A stretch of 64,000 nt of DNA from Luzula sylvatica (GCA_946800325.1 OX326959.1:27580615-27644614), one strand, 5' to 3'. Shown: positions 1 to 12,181, counted from the stretch's first letter. The notes: a model not told the origin generated them from the letters alone. Translations and numbers: made by a program.

Positions 1-2709
1 GAAAATAACAACAAGAATCAGTCCATTTATAACATAAATACTACTCAAACTAATGAAACATACTCATGGCATTGTCGTCTCGGACACATAAACGAGAAAC
101 GCATTGCTAGACTCCAAAAGGATGGAGTGCTAGATTCTTTTGACTTAGAGTCAATAGAAAATTGCGAATCTTGTTTGATGGGTAAGATGACAAGGACACC
201 TTTCTCCAAGAAAGGAGAAAGATCGAAAGATGTGTTGGCCCTCATACATTCCGATGTATGTGGACCGATGAGTGTCGAGGCTAGAAATGGGTATCGCTAC
301 TTTGTGACTTTTACTTACGATTATAGTAGATATGGTTATCTATACTTAATGCGTTACAAAAGTGAAAATTTTGAGAAATTCAAAGAGTTTCAACACGAAG
401 TAGAACTTCAACTGGGCAAGAAAGTAAAATCCTTTCGATCGGATTGAGGTGGCGAATACTTGAGCTATGAGTTTGATAACTATCTTCGAGATCGGTGTAT
501 AGTATCACAATGGACTCCACCCGGTACACCCCAATGGAATGGAGTGTCTGAGAGGAGGAATCGGACCTTGTTAGACATGGTTCGCTCGATGATGAGTCGA
601 ACGGAGTTGCCAAAGTCATTTTCAGGTTTCGCGCTTCAAACGGCCGCTCATATACTGAATAGAGTTCCGTCCAAATCGGTTGAAAAGACACCATATGAAT
701 TATGGCATGGCATGGTGCCATCATTGTCTTATCTTAAGATTTGGGATTGCGAGTCATACGTCAAAAGATTATTGACGGAAAAACTCGAACCAAGATCAGA
801 CAAGTGTTTATTTGTGGGGTATCCTCAAAAAACAAAAGGATACTACTTTTACTTGCCTAGCGAAAACAAGATTTTCGTGGCTCGACGAGGACACTTCTGA
901 GATAAGAAATTCCTAGATCGTCAAGCCAGTGGGAGTAAAATTGATCTTGAAGAAATTCGAGAACCACAAAGTGAACAAGTTGATTTGGAACAAGATTCTG
1001 AGTTACCATTGGATGGTGAGCCAGAATCTAGTACACAAGCTATACGTAGATCTTGTAGGAATCGTCAACAACCTGAGAGATATGGATTTCTCATTAGTAA
1101 TGACGATAATGAGTTGACTCTAAATGATGAGCCAACTTCCTACAAAGGTGCTATGTCTAGCCTGGATTCCTCGAAATGGCACGAAGTCATGAAAGCCGAG
1201 ATCCAGTCCATGTATGATAATAAGGTTTGAAATCTTATTGATCTACCTAATGGTGCTAAAACCGTTGGGTGCAAATGAGTTTTCAAGAAGAAAACCGACA
1301 TGGATGGTAATGTACACACTTTTAAAGCAAGGCTAGTGGCGAAAGGTTTCAAGCAAATTCATGGTATAGACTATAATGAAACGTTTTCTCCAGTAGCCAT
1401 GTTTAAGAGTATTCGCATTCTTCTAGCGATAGCTGAATATCACGATTATGAGATATGGCAGATGGATGTTAAAATCGGTTTCCTTAACGGGAACCTTACC
1501 GAGGATGTGTATATGACACAACTTGAGGGTTTCGTCGATCCAAATAATACGAATAAAGTGTGCAATCTTGTGAGATCCATTTATGGATTAAAACAAGCAT
1601 CTCGTGCGTGGAACATACGATTCGATGAGGTCATCGCAAAGTATGGTTTTATTCAGAATATCGAGGAACCTTGTGTTTACAAGAAATTCAGTGGGAGTTT
1701 AGTCGTATTCCTCATCTTGTACGTGGACGACATCTTACTTATTGGAAATAACATCCCAATGCTTAACCAGGTTAAGGCATATTTGGATAGTCAATTCGCA
1801 ATGAACGAATTAGGAGAAGCCGCCTATATTTTAGGCGTGAAGATCTATAGAGATAGATCGAGGAGACTTCTCGGACTAAGTCAAAGTATATATATTGACA
1901 AAGTGATAACTAGGTTTCAAATGGAGCAATCCAAGAAATGAGTTCTGCCAATGTCACATGGCATTTCTCTCACAAAGGATCAGTGTCCTTCAACAGACGC
2001 TGAACGTGAGCGAATGAGTCGGATCCCATACTCTTCGGCTATAGGATCGATCATGTATGCCATGATATGTACTAGACCAGATGTAGCATATGCGTTGAGT
2101 GTGACTTCCCGCTATCAGTCTGATCCAGGGAAAGTTCACTGGTCCGCAGTCAAGAGCATTCTTAAGTATCTCAGGAATACTAAAGATATGTTTCTTGTCT
2201 ACGGAGGTTCGGAAGGAGATCTGATTATCCAAGGATATACAGATGCTAGTTTCTAAACTTGTCCGGACGATTTCCAATCTCAAAGTTGTTACGTCTTCAC
2301 GCTCAATGGCGGAGCTGTTGTTTGGAAAAGCTCCAAACAGAAGACGGTGGCTGATTCTACAAATGAAGCGGAATACATCGCGGCTTCGGAAGCCGCAAAG
2401 GAGTCTGTCTGGCTACGACAGTTTGTGATGGAACTTAGAGTTATGCCAAGCATCTCGGGTCCCATGGATGTGTATTGTGACAATAACGGAGCAATAGCAC
2501 AATCCAAGAAACCGCGAGCGCATCACAGGTCCAAGCATGTACTCCGGCGTTACCACTTGATTCGTGAGATTACGAAGAGAGCTGACGTGAAAATAATGAA
2601 GATACCTACTGATGATAACGTGACCGATCCATTTACGAAGCCACTATCACGTGCCAAACATGAGCAGCATATTAGGGCGATAGGATTGGGATATCTATCG
2701 CAGTGTTAG
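1..2709 (+). pseudogene. Element A: Ty1/copia gag-pol polyprotein, 5'-truncated by the window edge, six internal stops
   Basis: One reading frame (frame 1) runs from base 1 to the TAG at 2707-2709 and encodes the end of gag-pol. The order is gag-pre-integrase (WHCRLGHI and CESC give the HHCC zinc site), integrase core (HSDVCGPM, the RSD-GGEY site, QWNGVSERRNRT), reverse transcriptase (LVAKGFKQ, MDVKIGFLNG, YGLKQASRAW, YVDD at 1720-1731) and RNase H (DASF, NEAEYIAAS, CDNNGAI). The frame is never shifted, but it is stopped at 445 (TGA), 898 (TGA), 1228 (TGA), 1276 (TGA), 1939 (TGA) and 2254 (TAA). At least four of these (445, 1228, 1276, 2254) fall where the family normally has Arg, Trp, Trp and Gln, so a single C-to-T or G-to-A change explains each. 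The polyprotein cannot be made as one chain. The family is a non-Sirevirus copia lineage related to element B; the exact lineage is not assigned. Confidence 0.93.
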
Positions 2710-2764
2710 ATTGGGTGTTTTATTTATGTTTCTTATTGCATAAGGGAATTCGGTCTGCCTAGTG

Positions 2765-2776
2765 CAAGTGGGAGAA
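2765..2776 (+). other. Polypurine tract of element A
   Basis: A purine-rich run (core AAGTGGGAGAA) lies about 55 bp after the pol stop. Copia elements prime plus-strand DNA synthesis at such a site, just before the 3' LTR. Its position and composition fit, and it marks the approximate start of the LTR. Confidence 0.7.
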
Positions 2777-2780
2777 CATT

Positions 2781-3976
2781 TATTATGCCCTAGACGTGTT
2801 ATTGGGATTGTGTTTGTTTATGAGACAGATATTTATATTATTATTCATTATATGACCTAAACCTTCATATTTTTCAAAAAATTTAAATAACAAGAAAGTG
2901 TGTGAAAGGTTATTCGATTATAATAATCGGATAGACCTTGAATTTTATTCTAGTTTAGTGCATCGAGTCAATTGAGAATAATATTTTGCATGGCAATAGT
3001 CTGGCATATTGATTCGTCAATTGAATGATAGTAAAACCGCTAAACGGAATGAATATAATTCTAAAACGTCCCTCGTGTATAAAGTTGTTCATAGGTTTGA
3101 ACCAGGTAGTCCATTCACTGAATGAAGACTTTTACATACACTGACATATTCGTAGATGAGATGATCAGGTTTTGTTGATCTGGGGCGGTAGCGTCGATTC
3201 TAGAATATGGATATACGCGGCGTCGTATATTGGACTGACCACTATATGAGTTTGTTACAAGGTTAGAGTCATTGGAGACGAACTAATATCCAGATAGTGC
3301 GTTTTAGTTCTTCATACTTGAATAATCTCACGGATACCTTGTATGTGAAAAGACAATGCTTTGATATAATTAACCCTACGCGTAACTGTGTAGCAGAGAT
3401 TACTATTGGGTATTGTTTTTAGCATAGGCAAAGGATGTGAGGTTGCAAGATAGAAATTGTTCCTTTCTGACCTTGAAAAAGGATAGAGGGAGATATCTCT
3501 CGGGTCCTTCGATTGAATTGAGGTTGATGAAATGCTTGGCCAAGCTCGATGGAACTCAGAAGAGTTCGCATTGTTATTACCAATCTAATTCTTATCGAGA
3601 AATAATGTATCTGATCAAAAAGAAAAGGGGATGACTTGAAGTCTTACGATTCACCGTGACCCTTTTGATCGGAATATATCGCGAACAAGAGGACTAGTAA
3701 CACTTATCTAAGCTAGGTATGAAGATGTACTGTATATTCATAAAGGTGTTCTCCATCTTTTTCGTGCTAATTCTGGGTAGGTATTAACGGCAGTCTAGTG
3801 CTCGCAATACCTTGTGGATTGCTGCCATATCCACTGCCAGTCTTAGACGAACCTACAAGGTCACACCAAGATTTCGTAACATATCGGATTCTCAAGATAA
3901 TGCTCACTAATACGTTTGTTGGACAAACAAAATGGAATCACGTGTGATTAGATCTCACGACATATGTTGGACATAT
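2781..3976 (+). repeat. Element A 3' LTR, left part (split by element B)
   Basis: After the polypurine tract comes non-coding sequence that starts TATTATGCCC. This looks like a mutated TGTTATGC, the inverse of the GCATAACA found at the far end (12,756-12,763). The LTR is interrupted after 3976 by element B and resumes at 12,107. Removing B and one CATAT copy gives an LTR of about 1.85 kb. The short ORF at 3437-3634 inside it is not convincing. The left boundary is inferred because the 5' LTR is outside the window. Confidence 0.6.
3972..3976. other. Target-site duplication CATAT, left copy (element B)
   Basis: CATAT abuts the LTR start at 3977 and recurs directly after the LTR end at 12,102-12,106. 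Five bases is the usual copia duplication length. It shows that B inserted as a unit into the LTR of A. Confidence 0.9.
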
Positions 3977-4987
3977 TGAAGGAGAAAATATCCTCGACCC
4001 CGGGCCCGCGCAGCGGAATGAAGGCCCGGTCCGATTCCCCGATTCCCGAGATCACGCCATGACTTCGAGGGTACGATGCGAATAGAAGGATAGATCTATA
4101 CCAGCGTGAAATTGATCACGCACGAAGGGTTGATCGCCGCCTTCTATCTCCTGTCACGTTGGTGACAATCCGCGCGTCCCATACCACGCGTCTTTCACCG
4201 TTCGTTGACCGTCTTCTCACTCCTTGAGTCGATCACAATCCAAGAGCCACAATTGTCGCTCCTCTACTTGTATCCACCGTGAGTCGCAAGACGTCGGTCG
4301 CGGATGCACCTGCCTAGACGATGCACCGGCGAACTTGCTCGATCTAATCGATTCTCTATTACTCGAGAAACTCCTTTCTCGATTTCTCTCTCTTCGCACC
4401 CTTTCACTCACTAAAGATCAAATCTGAATTTGCTCTTTTTCTTGTGTATATTGGGCAGAATAATCAATTGCTTAGAATGATTCAACTGATTTCCATTAGT
4501 GAAGATGAGAGAGAAAATCCTATTTATACCTAAATAGGATAAGGATTAGCCAAAAGGCATGTATATCCAATATACACCCTTTCACACAGAAAACTGTATG
4601 AACCTGTTCAGTATTCTGTCCAGACGAAATTGATAAATTTCTCTGACAGAAAATCAACCAACACGAAAGTTGTAGATAATCTTATTATCTACACAACCCA
4701 ATTTGTCCCAGACCAATTGGAGTTCGTATGCAAATGTTATGACTGTTGTACTAACTGTATGTCATACTGTTGCACCCTTTCGGTATTTCACAGAAACGAC
4801 ACTTATACTTCGTTCATATGAAATATATTTCTATATGAAGGTTGTAGATAATCTCATTATCTATCTAACCCAATTTGAACCATTCTAATTGGATTTTCCC
4901 ACTGAAAGTTATGGCCACGAATGTACGACTACATTCGTTTATCCTTGTGTACACTTTTACGGTTGATCCGAAACTGTATTTCTTTCA
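3977..4987 (-). repeat. Element B 3' LTR (1,011 bp)
   Basis: On the plus strand it reads TGAAGGAG at the left and ends TTTCTTTCA at 4987, giving TG...CA ends. It matches 11,091-12,101 base for base wherever compared. The short ORFs inside it (for example 4217-4411 and 4224-4427) are not genes and recur identically in the other LTR. Confidence 0.95.
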
Positions 4988-4998
4988 GTCTCCCACTC
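4988..4998 (-). other. Polypurine tract of element B
   Basis: Read on the minus strand, AGTGGGAGAC lies directly before the 3' LTR, which starts TGAAAG in that orientation. This is a typical copia plus-strand primer. Confidence 0.8.
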
Positions 4999-6150
4999 AA
5001 TTTCAGATCTACCTAAAAGGTACTCATGCATATCCAATACGCACGATTTTAGAGAATATAGCTCGCGTATCAAATACCAAGCTATGCACATCCAATGTGC
5101 CGATTTTATGATCAAGCCCGACTTAGTACGACTCGTTGTGTGACCATGTAGGTTCGACTTAACGATGGTAGTAGGTTGTTTCCAATGCCTACAAGCTCAT
5201 GAGCGGGATCTAGTCACTCCATCATAGCTACCCATGTTAAACGAAAAATGATTGTGATCATTGTGCCTATCTCGAATAGCGGTTACTAGTTCTCTTGTTT
5301 ACGATATCCGTTAATCAAAAGCCATGGTAATAGTCATCCTTATAATTTGATTAACTACACTTATTCCCCGATTCCGAGTTGAGTTAACAAATTTCAATCG
5401 ATATTAACCATTAATATCCTTGACCGTGGCCACGGTTTTCGTTAATCGACTCATCGAGCGGCGCCTAAGAGATATCTCTTCCTTTCGGAATAAACAATTC
5501 CTATCTTGGAGACTCACATTGAATTCCGTGTTTCGGACAATACCCAATGATGACCCTTTTAACTCCCTGTTACGGTGAGCGTAAGATCATATCAAAGCAT
5601 TGTGTTACGCACGTAACGCAATCAATGATCCCCTCAAGTATGAAGAATCTAAAACCCCATCCGTCGCAAGTCCATCTATAATGACTAAACCATGTCATGG
5701 TCTCGCGGCTTCGGTCATATCCAATACATGTAACCTAACATATATCTACGTTCCCGATTCGACAAACACCTTGTCCCATGATTAGCAAAACATAATCATC
5801 TCCTCGGCTAACGTACTAGTGTACGCGTTCAGTCTATTCCCTTGTAATAGTAATGCTTCTCTCTTAAGCAAACTGACCCGCGACTAGGGATGTTTAGAAA
5901 TGACACTTTAAGTGTGACGGTTTCGCTGCACATGGTCCTCAACCATGTCGACGTCCACACAAGCTCAAATCAGGGTTCATGTAACAATCATATTACACAA
6001 CCCGCACACAGTTTTCATATAAGGTGAATGCATGAAAATTTAAGTAAACAAAATTTTTAAAAGGGATACATTCATATGGACTAAGTATTTGGGTGATACA
6101 ACGTTTACCTATGGGTATCTCCATACCCACAACCTGCGAGGACTATCGTA
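4999..6150 (-). repeat. Element B 3' non-coding region, homologous to the LTR of element A
   Basis: About 1.15 kb between the end of RNase H and the polypurine tract has no meaningful ORF. Read on the minus strand, it follows the same order of sequence blocks as the LTR of element A at about 2,900-3,880. Shared blocks include the one with GCTTTGATAT, GGGTATTGT and GAGATATCTCT, the one with ACAAGAG and ACTAGTAAC, and the one with GAACCTAC followed by GGTCACAC. In A this lies after the polypurine tract; in B it lies before it. Confidence 0.6.
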
Positions 6151-9100
6151 TTAGATAGCTACACTCTACTCTCTTCTTCCTCCTCTAGGTATCTACATAC
6201 CCATAGTCATCGCATGACAGTCACGCGCGACTAGAGAGAGCGGTTTTGTAAACGGGTCCGCACGTTCCCGCTAGTGTTAATCTTCTGCAGGATTGGAACA
6301 TTTCCAATACCCACGATCACATCTTTTCGCAAAATTTCATGGATCAATGAAATTTTCTGAGTATTAGTTAGAAGTGGTTGTGACCTCGGCATTTTTGGCT
6401 TGTACTATTGCGTTTCACGCAATAAACAACCATAAATCCGATAACTCGTGGCTACAAGAGTTTGGTCATGTATCCTTGATCCATACCACTTCTTTTTGCG
6501 ATTAATAACCGCAATATACTCGCCTCCGTAAATAGAATCATAAACTATTGGTCTTGTGGAACCTTTCCACATAACCGAGTTTTCATTTAAGAAAAACATG
6601 TACACACTTTGTGATCGAAAGTTGTGCTACATATTTGGACGTGCTTAATCTTTGGAAACTGTTGTTGTTATATCTCTTTATAACCAACACGTCCTCCACA
6701 CCATTATAGATAAAAAATCCTGAATTCTTTCGCAAAGTATTCAAGGATAAACCTCACCGCTATCAATACAAATCTCGATGGGTTTAAATATACATAACCA
6801 TTATGTATATATTTGTATAACCATTATACATTCACAAGAGTTAGTCTCATGTAATCGAATTACATTCAAACTCATGTGATTCCCACGAATTGTATTGAAG
6901 GTGAATTAGACGCTTTATTTGTACGACAGATAGCCACATACATATCATGACAGATATAATAGATCCAAACATCAAAATGTAAGGCATCATATTATTACTT
7001 TTCGCGCTGCTTGATGTCTCACATCGAGCCGTTGAAAATTTCTGTCATTCGACATTTCGATTTAACTCCTCCAAGGAGTTTACATCTTGAAAACCATTTT
7101 CAACAATATGTCGATATATGTGCTATAAAATAGAACGAGGAACTTCTTAGATCTATCCTATAGATCTTCACGCTTATTTCATAAGCGGTCTCGTCTAAAT
7201 CCTTTGTCGTTACAAGAAATATAACGCAGCTCCCACTAACCTTCATGTGTACACAAAGTTTCCATTCGTTTCGACAATTTTATAACAGTTTATAACTTCG
7301 TCAAAAACGAATATTCCAATTCCGAGAAGCTTTCTCTAATCCATCATATGGATCGTTAAAGCGTGCATATCTTATCCCCGATTCTTATGAATCGACAAAA
7401 CCGTAAGGTTGTGTCAAGTACACATCCTTTCATAAAATTTCTGTCAAGAAATTCGGTTTTGACATTCATTTTGCCACATCACATATTCATAATACGCGAC
7501 CATGGCAAGCAGAATTTCGAGAATGTGAAAGCATGGCAACAAGCGAAAACGTTTCTTCATAGTCCGACTATGAATTGCATGAAACTTTTCGCAAAAAGCC
7601 TCGCTTTACATATATGCGTATTCCTATCCATGCCGGTTCTTCATCTTGAAAAACTCACTCACATTTCACGGGTCTAACCCAGAAAGTAATGAAATCAAGT
7701 TCTAAACTTGATAATTTACATGGATCGAATCTCAGATTTCATGACACCATGTCATGTGGAATCAACTTTTCATAGCATCCTTGTAGGATATCGAATCATC
7801 ATATGATTTCGATCTATCATCATTAGCCACGATAAATCCGTATTTACCGGCTTATGATATAGCCTACTAAATCTACGAAAAATTCCTTTGTGTGTTCGAC
7901 TTGCGTTCATCAATTCTTGATGAAGCCATGTCAACTTTCATCGGTACAATGTTCATTTTCAGATCTCGAACTCTTTCGAGATTTATTCTACTCCCACTAG
8001 CCCGCAAAGAGATAAATGGCACCAAGTTCCAAACTTGTGCGCATCTAGTCCTCCTCCAAGAAGGCATCTCTTCGAGCCACGAAAATCTCATTTTCGTTGG
8101 GACGTTAGAACTAATACCCTTTAGTTTCCTTAAGGATAAACGAACAATTTCCAGATTTGGGATTGAGTTTAACCGAAACAAATTTCGAAATACACTCACA
8201 TCCTCAAATCTGTACAAGTGACAACTTCGGAACCATTCCGATCCATATCTCATATGGCGTCTTTTGTACCGATTAGAAGGTTTATGGTTCATATCTTATA
8301 TGCAACCATTCATTAGTGCCGCTGTCTCAAGGGCGTATCCCCAAAACATTTTTGGGAGATCTTATTGATTCATCATTTATCGAACCATGTCCAACATGCG
8401 TTCATTTCCTCTTTTCGGACACATCTCAATGTTCCGAATAAAGGCAATCGTGAAACGATTCCACAATCATAAATGATCATCAATATTCATAACTCAAATA
8501 TCGCCTCTTCGATCCTATCGAAAGGTTTAGCTCAAATACTCGCCTTCTCGATCCTATCGAAAAGCTTTGATTTTCTTGCTTAGTTGATTTCGTATTTCGT
8601 TTTTGAAACTCTTTGAACCTTTCAAAAGTCTCCATTTCGGCACGCATTAAATAAATATTTTCATATCTACTTTGACCGTCCATAAACGTAACAAAATACC
8701 GATAGCCTCCTCTTGCCTCGGAACTTATCGGAACATTACATCTAAATGTAATTTCCAATAATTCGTTGGATCTTTCTCCAACCTTTGGAGAATGATGCCA
8801 TTGTCGTCTTGCCTAATAAATAAGTATCGCATTAATCAATCGAATCTAATTCGGATGATTCTAGCAATCCATCACATGGAATCTAGATACGCGAGTCTTG
8901 TTTATATAGCTAAAACGGCAATGCCAAAGGAAGCAATCAACTTCTAGGTTTAATCCTCCTCGGATTTCACCATTCTTTGAGTCATTAGTTTGGACAACTC
9001 TTTGTCCGAACTCTCCATTTTGGAAAACATTTTCCAAAATACCCTTAGACATACATTTCTTTCGATCCCGCTTTTGAATTACAAGGACATCCATGCATCT

Positions 9101-9520
9101 TTATGCTTTGGATTCCCCAGAAACTCTAAGTATCTCCTATTCAAATTTCCATCGCATCAAATGCAATTTCGGGATCGACTTATCTATCGAATGCATATGA
9201 TATTCGGTCACGAAGATCAAATCTCGTACCATCAACACACGAGTGTTAATCAAAGACCCATAAGGCGTCTCAAAATTAACCTACTCTTTGAGCCGCATTG
9301 AGTCATTCAACGCGCTCTAGCTCTTGAAACTATTTCTTGAGCGTTGTGTTTTACTTTCATATACACCCGAATTCTCAAACAATTTTGAGAAATTTGCGTC
9401 TATACATGCCACCACAAGGCACGTAATATTGTTCGATTCCTTCTTAAGTTTATCGAATCCGGCTTTCTCTAAAGCCAAATCCTCGAGCCCCGAATCTACC
9501 ATTTCCGTGTCCAACACGTT
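6150..9520 (-). pseudogene. Element B gag-pol, heavily decayed
   Basis: Fragments in different frames keep the copia order on the minus strand. Gag-like sequence is at about 9,320-9,520 (NNITCLVVACID followed by FENSG). Gag-pre-integrase is near 8,880-8,930 (LWHCRFSYINKTRVSR). Integrase core is at 8,590-8,760 (EARGGYRYFVTFMDGQSRY) and integrase C-terminus at 7,930-8,110 (NENEIFVARRDAFLEE, then ASGSRINLE). Reverse transcriptase is at about 6,700-7,860. RNase H is at 6,190-6,605 (NSVMWKGS, then YGGEYIAV, then KINTSGNV). The active-site motif at 7,101-7,118 reads YIDILL where element A has YVDDILL, so one catalytic Asp is missing. In RNase H, the position of NEAEY in element A reads YGGEY. No segment over about 140 codons is open. 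Confidence 0.85.
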
Positions 9521-11077
9521 CCTTTAAGTCTAAGAACTATTCTTTGACTATCAAGGTTAATAACGGTAATTCCGGCCCAAAAGTCATCTATCATATCGAT
9601 CTAATCGATATATTTGGTGTTGCTTGAAAACATAATTCTAAACGGATGATGAAGATTAACTCCTAACCGTGCGTACTTAATCTATATGCTTATATGATGA
9701 ATATATGAATGTGTTATTTTTATCGAATCGATAACCCTCATACCGATACGGGACTCCAAGTCCATAACACTCAAGACCCATATTTTACGATCCTCCCATA
9801 AGTGACTATGGCCGACAAATGAGATCTCGATATTTTAGGTAGGATTATATCCAATCGCATCCAATGCGATTCTTGAACCGTTATAAGATTTCGGTGATGA
9901 ATCGTATCCAATACAATCCCAGTTCCGTGTGTGCATCCTATCTATGCCCCGAACTCCAATCGGATTGGCTTGGACGGTTAAGTCACAACCATATCCATCG
10001 TATCGTTCAATTGAACTACTCACGTGCCCGACTATGGCCTGAAACCACGTGAATCCCCAATTAACGCTTACCACCCGCACCAATATATACAATAGTACGT
10101 GCCCGACTATGGCCTGAAACCACGCACTATGTCATATCAATCTCGATGGTTGTGGATATGGAAGGCATTTCCATGACTTAAATATTATGAGGGATCATGC
10201 CATTGCATGTTTCTAAATTCGTGACATAATCCAATTATATCACTATCACAAGATTTTCTATATGCATATGATTTTATTCGGGAGCCTAATTATTCTAAAT
10301 AATTATCTAATAATATGCTAGTATGATTGATGCCGATCAAATCGATATAAAGAACTCAAAATTCCAAGTTGTGTAGCCAAAGTTATCACGAAAACAAAAT
10401 CAGCAACCAGAAACCAGTCCGTTGTAACGCAACATAGTCCGTTACAACGGACCTCCAGTATACTTGGCACTCCGTTACAACGGAAGTCCAGTCCGTTACA
10501 ACGCTATTTATTTCGGAGTTTGGCTAAATTTTGCCAGAAACATGTCCGTTACAACGCAACATAGGTCCGTTACAACGCTATTTTCTGCAAACCTTCGTCC
10601 AAATTTCCAGAGATCAGTCCGTTACAACGCAACATACAGTCCGTTGCAACGGACCAACTGCGTAGAGCTCCGTTACAACGGACCCAGTCCGTTACAACGG
10701 ACTCCAATAGACACCCTTGGCATCCCCGCAACCTCGTATCAGATACAAGGTCCGTTACAACGGACTCCAAGTCCGTTACAACGGAATATGTGTTTTTTCG
10801 AAAAATTCTCAATTTCCTGTATCTGCTACCCTTGACTATGCGATTTTTGAACTGCTGTTTTCGCTCGTTTCCAAAACGATCAATCATGAAACCTTTTCAC
10901 GATTATTCCTAGATACTCTCAATCAACTATTGATCGATCTCTAGCGAATTTCACTTGTGATTTTAATGGAATTTGACATTCTAAATATATAACATCATGC
11001 AAACGGGTACGAACTTTGATAACCCGTGCGTATATCTAATATACGACTATGATTCGACCCTCGAATCGATGGCGATC
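9521..11077 (-). other. Element B 5' leader
   Basis: This is the stretch between the primer site and the first recognisable gag remnant. It has no convincing coding sequence: the minus-strand ORF at 9,835-10,092 and the plus-strand ORF at 10,464-10,835 are unrecognised, and the latter simply reads through a palindrome array. That array, 12 copies at 10,419-10,784, is listed separately. Confidence 0.6.
10419..10784. repeat. Palindrome array, 12 copies of CCGTTACAACGG-type sites
   Basis: Twelve-base imperfect palindromes start at 10419, 10439, 10472, 10493, 10546, 10567, 10619, 10641, 10670, 10689, 10752 and 10773. Most read CCGTTACAACGG or CCGTTACAACGC; the first reads CCGTTGTAACGC. Start-to-start distances are 20, 33, 21, 53, 21, 52, 22, 29, 19, 63 and 21 bases. 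The spacers between sites do not look alike, so this is not a simple tandem repeat. Each site holds two opposed AACGG-type halves. Confidence 0.9.
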
Positions 11078-11090
11078 GCTCTGATACCAC
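11078..11090 (-). other. Primer-binding site of element B (initiator tRNA-Met)
   Basis: On the minus strand it reads G-TGGTATCAGAGC, immediately after the 5' LTR. TGGTATCAGAGC is complementary to the 3' end of plant initiator tRNA-Met and is the usual copia primer site. It fixes the element's orientation. Confidence 0.92.
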
Positions 11091-12101
11091 TGAAGGAGAA
11101 AATATCCTCGACCCCGGGCCCGCGCAGCGGAATGAAGGCCCGGTCCGATTCCCCGATTCCCGAGATCACGCCATGACTTCGAGGGTACGATGCGAATAGA
11201 AGGATAGATCTATACCAGCGTGAAATTGATCACGCACGAAGGGTTGATCGCCGCCTTCTATCTCCTGTCACGTTGGTGACAATCCGCGCGTCCCATACCA
11301 CGCGTCTTTCACCGTTCGTTGACCGTCTTCTCACTCCTTGAGTCGATCACAATCCAAGAGCCACAATTGTCGCTCCTCTACTTGTATCCACCGTGAGTCG
11401 CAAGACGTCGGTCGCGGATGCACCTGCCTAGACGATGCACCGGCGAACTTGCTCGATCTAATCGATTCTCTATTACTCGAGAAACTCCTTTCTCGATTTC
11501 TCTCTCTTCGCACCCTTTCACTCACTAAAGATCAAATCTGAATTTGCTCTTTTTCTTGTGTATATTGGGCAGAATAATCAATTGCTTAGAATGATTCAAC
11601 TGATTTCCATTAGTGAAGATGAGAGAGAAAATCCTATTTATACCTAAATAGGATAAGGATTAGCCAAAAGGCATGTATATCCAATATACACCCTTTCACA
11701 CAGAAAACTGTATGAACCTGTTCAGTATTCTGTCCAGACGAAATTGATAAATTTCTCTGACAGAAAATCAACCAACACGAAAGTTGTAGATAATCTTATT
11801 ATCTACACAACCCAATTTGTCCCAGACCAATTGGAGTTCGTATGCAAATGTTATGACTGTTGTACTAACTGTATGTCATACTGTTGCACCCTTTCGGTAT
11901 TTCACAGAAACGACACTTATACTTCGTTCATATGAAATATATTTCTATATGAAGGTTGTAGATAATCTCATTATCTATCTAACCCAATTTGAACCATTCT
12001 AATTGGATTTTCCCACTGAAAGTTATGGCCACGAATGTACGACTACATTCGTTTATCCTTGTGTACACTTTTACGGTTGATCCGAAACTGTATTTCTTTC
12101 A
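11091..12101 (-). repeat. Element B 5' LTR (1,011 bp)
   Basis: Identical partner of 3,977-4,987 at a constant offset of 7,114. Plus-strand ends are TGAAGG and TTTCA. It abuts the primer site at 11,090 and the CATAT duplication at 12,102. Confidence 0.95.
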
Positions 12102-12106
12102 CATAT
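12102..12106. other. Target-site duplication CATAT, right copy (element B)
   Basis: Second copy of the CATAT found at 3,972-3,976. Confidence 0.9.
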
Positions 12107-12181
12107 GGCCAAGTTGATTAAGTCTTAATCCAAGAGATTGTTTGAAAGAAAATATGGCTTAAGAATTAACTTGGAAGAATT

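Larger units (their letters stand above)
3977..12101 (-). mobile_element. Element B: complete but coding-dead Ty1/copia retrotransposon, identical LTRs
   Basis: This 8,125-bp unit reads right to left. It has a 5' LTR at 11,091-12,101, a primer site at 11,078-11,090, a decayed gag-pol at about 9,520-6,150, a long 3' non-coding part, a polypurine tract next to 4988 and a 3' LTR at 3,977-4,987. CATAT flanks both ends. The two LTRs keep a constant offset of 7,114 bases from first to last base, and every ORF within them is identical, so insertion was very recent. Despite this, gag-pol is broken by many stops and frameshifts and lacks part of the reverse transcriptase active site. The element was therefore probably copied by enzymes from another element. 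Confidence 0.93.

Noticed and set aside
4217..4888. Short ORFs that recur identically at 11,331-12,002 as a conserved gene pair
   Set aside because: They lie in the two LTRs of element B. Identity reflects recent insertion, not selection.
7363..7677. Plus-strand ORF conserved at 27,068-27,340 as a small gene
   Set aside because: It is antisense to decayed reverse transcriptase of elements B and D; similarity follows from the shared transposon.
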